Positions 31,006-34,389 of a DNA stretch of 34,389 nucleotides are shown here, piece after piece; position 1 is the first letter of the stretch; each line of letters starts with the position of its first letter. A model generated the notes under the pieces. It was given only the letters and a program-made list of their open reading frames with translations. It was not told where the DNA came from and did no database searches. The DNA comes from an uncultured Ruminiclostridium sp. (GTDB lineage Bacteria; Bacillota; Clostridia; Oscillospirales; Ruminococcaceae). The stretch spans positions 1 through 34,389 of the forward strand of contig CAJUFF010000011.1 of the NCBI GenBank assembly GCA_910585505.1. Reading direction: 5' to 3'. The translations under genes and the position numbers were made by a program.

Positions 31006-31962
31006 ATGAACCTTCACGGCAAGGACATCAAAATCTTCTCCTGCTCTTCAAACAGACCCTTAGCCTCCGCCATTGCGAAAGACCTGGGACTTCCCTTGGG
31101 CAACGCCGAAATAGGCGTTTTCAGTGACGGCGAAATAAGCTGCTCCATCAGTGAAAGCGTAAGAGGCTCCGATGTTTTTATTATCCAGTCCACATCATAC
31201 CCCATAAACGACAACCTTATGGAGCTTCTTATAATGACAGACGCCCTCAAACGCGCCAGCGCGGCGAGCATTACCGCCGTTATCCCCTATTACGGCTATG
31301 CCAGACAGGACAGGAAGGCAAAAAGCCGCGATCCCATTTCCGCAAAGCTCACTGCCAATCTTATAACCGTGGCGGGAGCGGACAGAGTGCTGACAATGGA
31401 TCTTCACAGCCCGCAGATTCAAGGATTTTTCGATATCCCTCTGGATCATTTGCAGGGAGTTTCGGCCTTGGCGCCATATTTCAAAAAGCTTTTCGCGGGG
31501 AGCGAGGATAATCTGATATGTTTAAGCCCCGACGTGGGTTCGGTGGCGAGAGTGAGAAATTTTGCCTCAAGAATAGGCGTAGGCTTTGCCATAATCGACA
31601 AAAGGAGACAGAAAGCCAACGTCTGCGAGGTGATGAACATTATCGGCGACGTAAAAGACAAGACGGTGCTTATCATAGACGATATGGTAGACACGGCAGG
31701 TACACTCTGCAACGCCGCGCGGGCGGTGACGGAAAAGGGCGGAGCAAAAGAAGTATACGCCTGCGCCACTCACGGTGTGCTGTCGGGTCCCGCAATAGAA
31801 AGAATCGAAGCCTCTCCCATAAAAGAGCTTGTACTGTTGGATACTATACTTTTGCCCGAAGAAAAGCGTATTTCAAAAATCAAGATTCTGGGAACCCACA
31901 GTCTTTTCGCTCAGGCAATCGACAGAATTTATACCGACAAACCCATTTCCATACTCTACTGA
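31006..31962 (+). CDS. prs: Ribose-phosphate pyrophosphokinase
   Basis: A 318-residue enzyme making PRPP from ribose 5-phosphate and ATP for nucleotide, His and Trp synthesis. It shows FSDGEISCSISESVRGSDVF, YYGYARQDRKAKSRDPIS (ATP site and the catalytic flexible region), VLTMDLHSPQIQGFFDIP (with the metal His) and the PRPP loop VLIIDDMVDTAGTLCNAA. Length is typical. The ATG follows GAAAGGA. Confidence 0.97.
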   Translation: MNLHGKDIKIFSCSSNRPLASAIAKDLGLPLGNAEIGVFSDGEISCSISESVRGSDVFIIQSTSYPINDNLMELLIMTDALKRASAASITAVIPYYGYARQDRKAKSRDPISAKLTANLITVAGADRVLTMDLHSPQIQGFFDIPLDHLQGVSALAPYFKKLFAGSEDNLICLSPDVGSVARVRNFASRIGVGFAIIDKRRQKANVCEVMNIIGDVKDKTVLIIDDMVDTAGTLCNAARAVTEKGGAKEVYACATHGVLSGPAIERIEASPIKELVLLDTILLPEEKRISKIKILGTHSLFAQAIDRIYTDKPISILY

Positions 31963-31996
31963 CTTTTCCAACTAACAAAACGAAAAGGATACTGAA

Positions 31997-33208
31997 ATGA
32001 ACTTTGAAAACAACGAAAATAATGAAATAATGTCCGAAAGCGGATACATAAATTCCCGCGGCGATTCGGGCTCAGATAACGATGCTTTTGCCCCCGTAAC
32101 GGCGGAGAGCGGCGAATTTCCAAAAGAGGAGGGAAAGGAAACCGATTCGGCGGGAAATCGGGACAGTGCCCCCGATATGATGAAGAGCTACAAGTCGGCC
32201 TGTTTAAAATTCGGCTTTTTCCTGACGGTTACATTATTGATGCGAATAGTCGCTCAGGGTCTGGCGCCCGCTGCGGTAAGATTAATCAATTCCGTCACCT
32301 CAAGCGTCGACGTAAAATATGCCCTCAGTCTTCTTTACTCCGCTCTTTTTTTACAGGTAATACCTTCGTTTATAGCGGCGGCAATGCTGAAATACAGTCT
32401 TAAAAACTTAGCCGGCGGTTTTCATCCACCGAAAAACAGCAAAAAAGCGTTTGCCAATTTCCCTGCGGTCTACGGAGCGGGTATGACAGTAAACCTTATC
32501 ACCATGGCGTTGATTCAACTTGTAACCCATAACGGAAATATAAATGATTCGGTCAACAGCTTAATGCTCTCGCCGCCATCCATGACCTCCGCCGCCGTAC
32601 TTTTCGTTATGCTGGTGATTGTGGCTCCGATTTTTGAGGAATTTATCTTCAGAGGAGCGGTAATGAACCTCCTTAAGCCCTACGGAAGCGGGATAGCGGT
32701 GTTTGTGTCCGCTTTCTGCTTTGCCGTTTTTCACGGCAATTTCCAGCAGTTTTTCTACGCTTTTGCCTTGGGTATCCTTTTGGGGTACATTTCATACGCT
32801 ACCGATTCAATGTTTTGCAACACCGTGCTTCACGCTATGTTCAACGCGGTAAGCGGGATTATCATGATCTTCGCCACTACTGAGGCAGTGGGAAAAAAGA
32901 CCACGGATCCTTCCGCGGTGCTGAGCGACGGGGAACAGCTTGTGCTATCCTTCTACGCCATCTTTATGATTGCCGTTATCGTGACTGCGCTTATCGGTTT
33001 TATCGCAATTATAAGAAAATTGATCAAAATAAAAAAATACCGTCTCCCGAAGGTGTGGAGTGAGATAGGCAACGGAAAAAAGCTTTTAATTCTTATCTTT
33101 ACCGTTACCGTACTACTGTCCATTATGCTTATGACGGACGTAATGGGCGAAGGCTATATTTCCGACGCTATCTCCGACCGAATCTCCGAGCTTATTTCAA
33201 CACGTTAA
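31997..33208 (+). CDS. CPBP intramembrane metalloprotease/glutamic protease, first copy
   Basis: A 403-residue membrane protein of the CPBP (CAAX protease/bacteriocin-processing, ABI) family. Residues 1-62 are an acidic cytoplasmic extension. About eight hydrophobic segments follow. Catalytic motifs are EEFIFRG (214-220), FHGNFQQF (245-252) and the later HAMFNAVSG (H279, N282). The catalytic set looks complete. The family includes prenyl-protein proteases and regulators of envelope stress; the substrate is unknown. The ATG follows AAAAGGA, and the gene starts 34 bp after prs. Confidence 0.88.
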   Translation: MNFENNENNEIMSESGYINSRGDSGSDNDAFAPVTAESGEFPKEEGKETDSAGNRDSAPDMMKSYKSACLKFGFFLTVTLLMRIVAQGLAPAAVRLINSVTSSVDVKYALSLLYSALFLQVIPSFIAAAMLKYSLKNLAGGFHPPKNSKKAFANFPAVYGAGMTVNLITMALIQLVTHNGNINDSVNSLMLSPPSMTSAAVLFVMLVIVAPIFEEFIFRGAVMNLLKPYGSGIAVFVSAFCFAVFHGNFQQFFYAFALGILLGYISYATDSMFCNTVLHAMFNAVSGIIMIFATTEAVGKKTTDPSAVLSDGEQLVLSFYAIFMIAVIVTALIGFIAIIRKLIKIKKYRLPKVWSEIGNGKKLLILIFTVTVLLSIMLMTDVMGEGYISDAISDRISELISTR

Positions 33209-33230
33209 AGCGTTCTGAAAGGTAGTGTCT

Positions 33231-34268
33231 ATGTATATCAATTATATACCGGAAGAAAAACCAATGCCCCCATATCAGCGGGAACCGGAAAAAGAGTTTA
33301 AAAGTTCGCTGGCAAAGCTAGCGGCATTCGTCCTTATTTCGGTAATAAACGACAATTTTCTTTATTATATTTTTCTTTACCCTTGTATAATGATATTATC
33401 CATTCTTCCCGACGGTACAAGCGACACGGTTTTTTACGCCGCCCAATGGTTTGTAAACGACATCAGCGTGTACCTTATTCCGGGAATAAGCGCTTTTCTT
33501 CTTTTCAGAAACGAGCTTAAGGCTCCGAATTCTTTCAGAGAGCATACCTCATATATTCCTTGGCTTTCCGGCGGGCTGACCTTTTTCGCACTCTGTTTTT
33601 TAGGCTCAATCTCCACCATGCTTTCCAATTTTATCGCGGAAATATTGGATACGCTTTTCGGTACCGGTGAGATTCCGGATGCAATCGCGGGAGCCTTGCC
33701 GCAAAACGGAAGCTTGGGAACATATATTGTGCTTATTGTTTCCGTTGCGGTAATTGCTCCGATCTGCGAAGAGCTGATTTTCAGGCGGCTGCTTCTTCAG
33801 CCTTTAAGAAAACACGGAGACGGCTTTGCCATAGTTGCCACCTCCCTTATTTTCGGATTTACTCACGGAAATTTCGACCAGCTTCCCTACGCTTTCACGG
33901 TCGGGCTTATGTTAGGTCTGCTGGCGGTAAATTCCAACTCGGTTTTACCATCTATGGTGCTTCATACTCTAAACAATCTGCTTGTGACGCTGGGGAGTTA
34001 TTCGGTGAGTATTCTTGGGGAAAACGAGATTACGATCGGCTTGGAAAACGGTATAGGCATAGGGCTTAACTTGGCTTTCTGGTTGGGAATACCGGCGATT
34101 GTGGTTATGTTAGCTTCGGGAATGTGCAGGTCTGATTATAAGTTTCAGCTTTCTAAGGGAGAAAAGGCAAGGATAATATTTTCCTCTCCCGCTTCTTATT
34201 TGATTGCGGCGGGGCTTGGGCTTATGATGGTTGATGTTTACGGTTTCATTATGGGTTTTTTCAAATAG
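33231..34268 (+). CDS. CPBP intramembrane protease, second copy
   Basis: A 345-residue paralogue of the preceding gene. It has a short polar N-terminus and about eight hydrophobic segments. The catalytic motifs are EELIFRR (180-186), THGNFDQLPYAF (211-222) and LHTLNN (244-249). The usual Gly after FR is Arg here. ATG 33231 has good spacing from GAAAGG; an in-frame GTG two codons earlier is too close. It starts 22 bp after the first copy and ends the glmU unit. Confidence 0.88.
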   Translation: MYINYIPEEKPMPPYQREPEKEFKSSLAKLAAFVLISVINDNFLYYIFLYPCIMILSILPDGTSDTVFYAAQWFVNDISVYLIPGISAFLLFRNELKAPNSFREHTSYIPWLSGGLTFFALCFLGSISTMLSNFIAEILDTLFGTGEIPDAIAGALPQNGSLGTYIVLIVSVAVIAPICEELIFRRLLLQPLRKHGDGFAIVATSLIFGFTHGNFDQLPYAFTVGLMLGLLAVNSNSVLPSMVLHTLNNLLVTLGSYSVSILGENEITIGLENGIGIGLNLAFWLGIPAIVVMLASGMCRSDYKFQLSKGEKARIIFSSPASYLIAAGLGLMMVDVYGFIMGFFK

Positions 34269-34288
34269 GATTTTGCCAATAGGGCTGT

Positions 34289-34339
34289 AAAAAAGTCTTT
34301 ACCGTTAGGGTTTTATCCCCAAACGGTAAAGACTTTTTT
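34289..34339. terminator. Strong bidirectional terminator after the CPBP pair
   Basis: A stem of 17 to 18 pairs, AAAAAAGTCTTTACCGTT against AACGGTAAAGACTTTTTT, with a 14-nt loop. It should stop transcription on either strand. Confidence 0.88.
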
Positions 34340-34389
34340 ATACTAATAACCATTTTGACACAGGATAAAATCATAGTCAAAATGGTTAT
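34336..34389. repeat. Partial copy of the locus A element at the window edge
   Basis: These 54 bases are identical to 72-125: flanking TTA, TACTAAT and the whole first hairpin. The window stops before the CACCC core would appear, so completeness cannot be judged. Confidence 0.85.

Overview
The window looks like a chromosomal segment of a low-to-mid GC, spore-forming-lineage Firmicute, most likely a Clostridia of the Oscillospiraceae/Ruminococcaceae type. The basis is the gene set: IreB, RsfS, YqeK, YqeG, a Spo0H-like sigma factor, a PdaA-like cortex deacetylase, a clostridial DtxR/MntR-type regulator, rubrerythrin and COG2509/HI0933 flavoproteins. Many genes also have near-perfect sigma-A promoters with 17-nt spacers. 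This assignment is inference; no 16S rRNA gene is present.

Layout. 1-230: nested palindromic repeats. 313-2827: minus-strand genes for a BMP-family lipoprotein, HU, and a YbaK-type aminoacyl-tRNA deacylase. 3119-5117: a metal-responsive repressor facing a two-gene unit of a PdaA-like deacetylase and an Sfp-type phosphopantetheinyl transferase. 5118-6608: sparse DNA holding a 157-bp palindromic MITE-like repeat and ireB. 6609-9970: plus-strand genes for a DivIVA-like acidic coiled-coil protein, an orphan fumarase beta subunit, a SigH-like sigma factor, and a zinc-ribbon protein preceded by a tRNA-like sequence. 10200-16416 and on to 19835: a long run of minus-strand genes (rubrerythrin, two flavoproteins, MATE pump, second deacetylase, Xaa-Pro peptidase, AroQ, Nfo-like TIM barrel, an otherwise overlooked 59-residue membrane protein, YqeG, S21). 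20073-25962: housekeeping genes rsfS, yqeK, an unknown gene, nadD, yhbY, rdgB, ftsY and mnmE. 26004-28385: a divergent SecA. 28543-34268: plus-strand GNAT, then glmU, prs and two CPBP proteases ending in a strong terminator, followed by a partial copy of the repeat that opens the window.

How the genes work together. Most of the window is core metabolism and translation: ribosome assembly and silencing (S21, RsfS, YhbY), NAD synthesis (NadD), nucleotide sanitation (RdgB), tRNA wobble modification (MnmE), SRP targeting (FtsY), UDP-GlcNAc and PRPP supply (GlmU, Prs), and shikimate synthesis (AroQ). Envelope and sporulation functions are the two deacetylases, the SigH-like factor and the DivIVA-like protein. 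No phage, CRISPR array, toxin-antitoxin system or transposase was seen.

The most unusual feature is a dispersed family of short (about 89-112 bp) palindromic elements. They share fixed ends (TACYAAT...AGTA), TTA flanks and an internal CACCCAAAACACT core, but their stem sequences differ from copy to copy while keeping base pairing. One copy is inserted inside the hairpin of another with a TTA duplication. Other points worth attention are a 13-bp inverted repeat that would hide the rubrerythrin ribosome binding site, the tRNA-like leader of the zinc-ribbon gene, the TTGA-coupled small membrane gene, and the divergent SecA.
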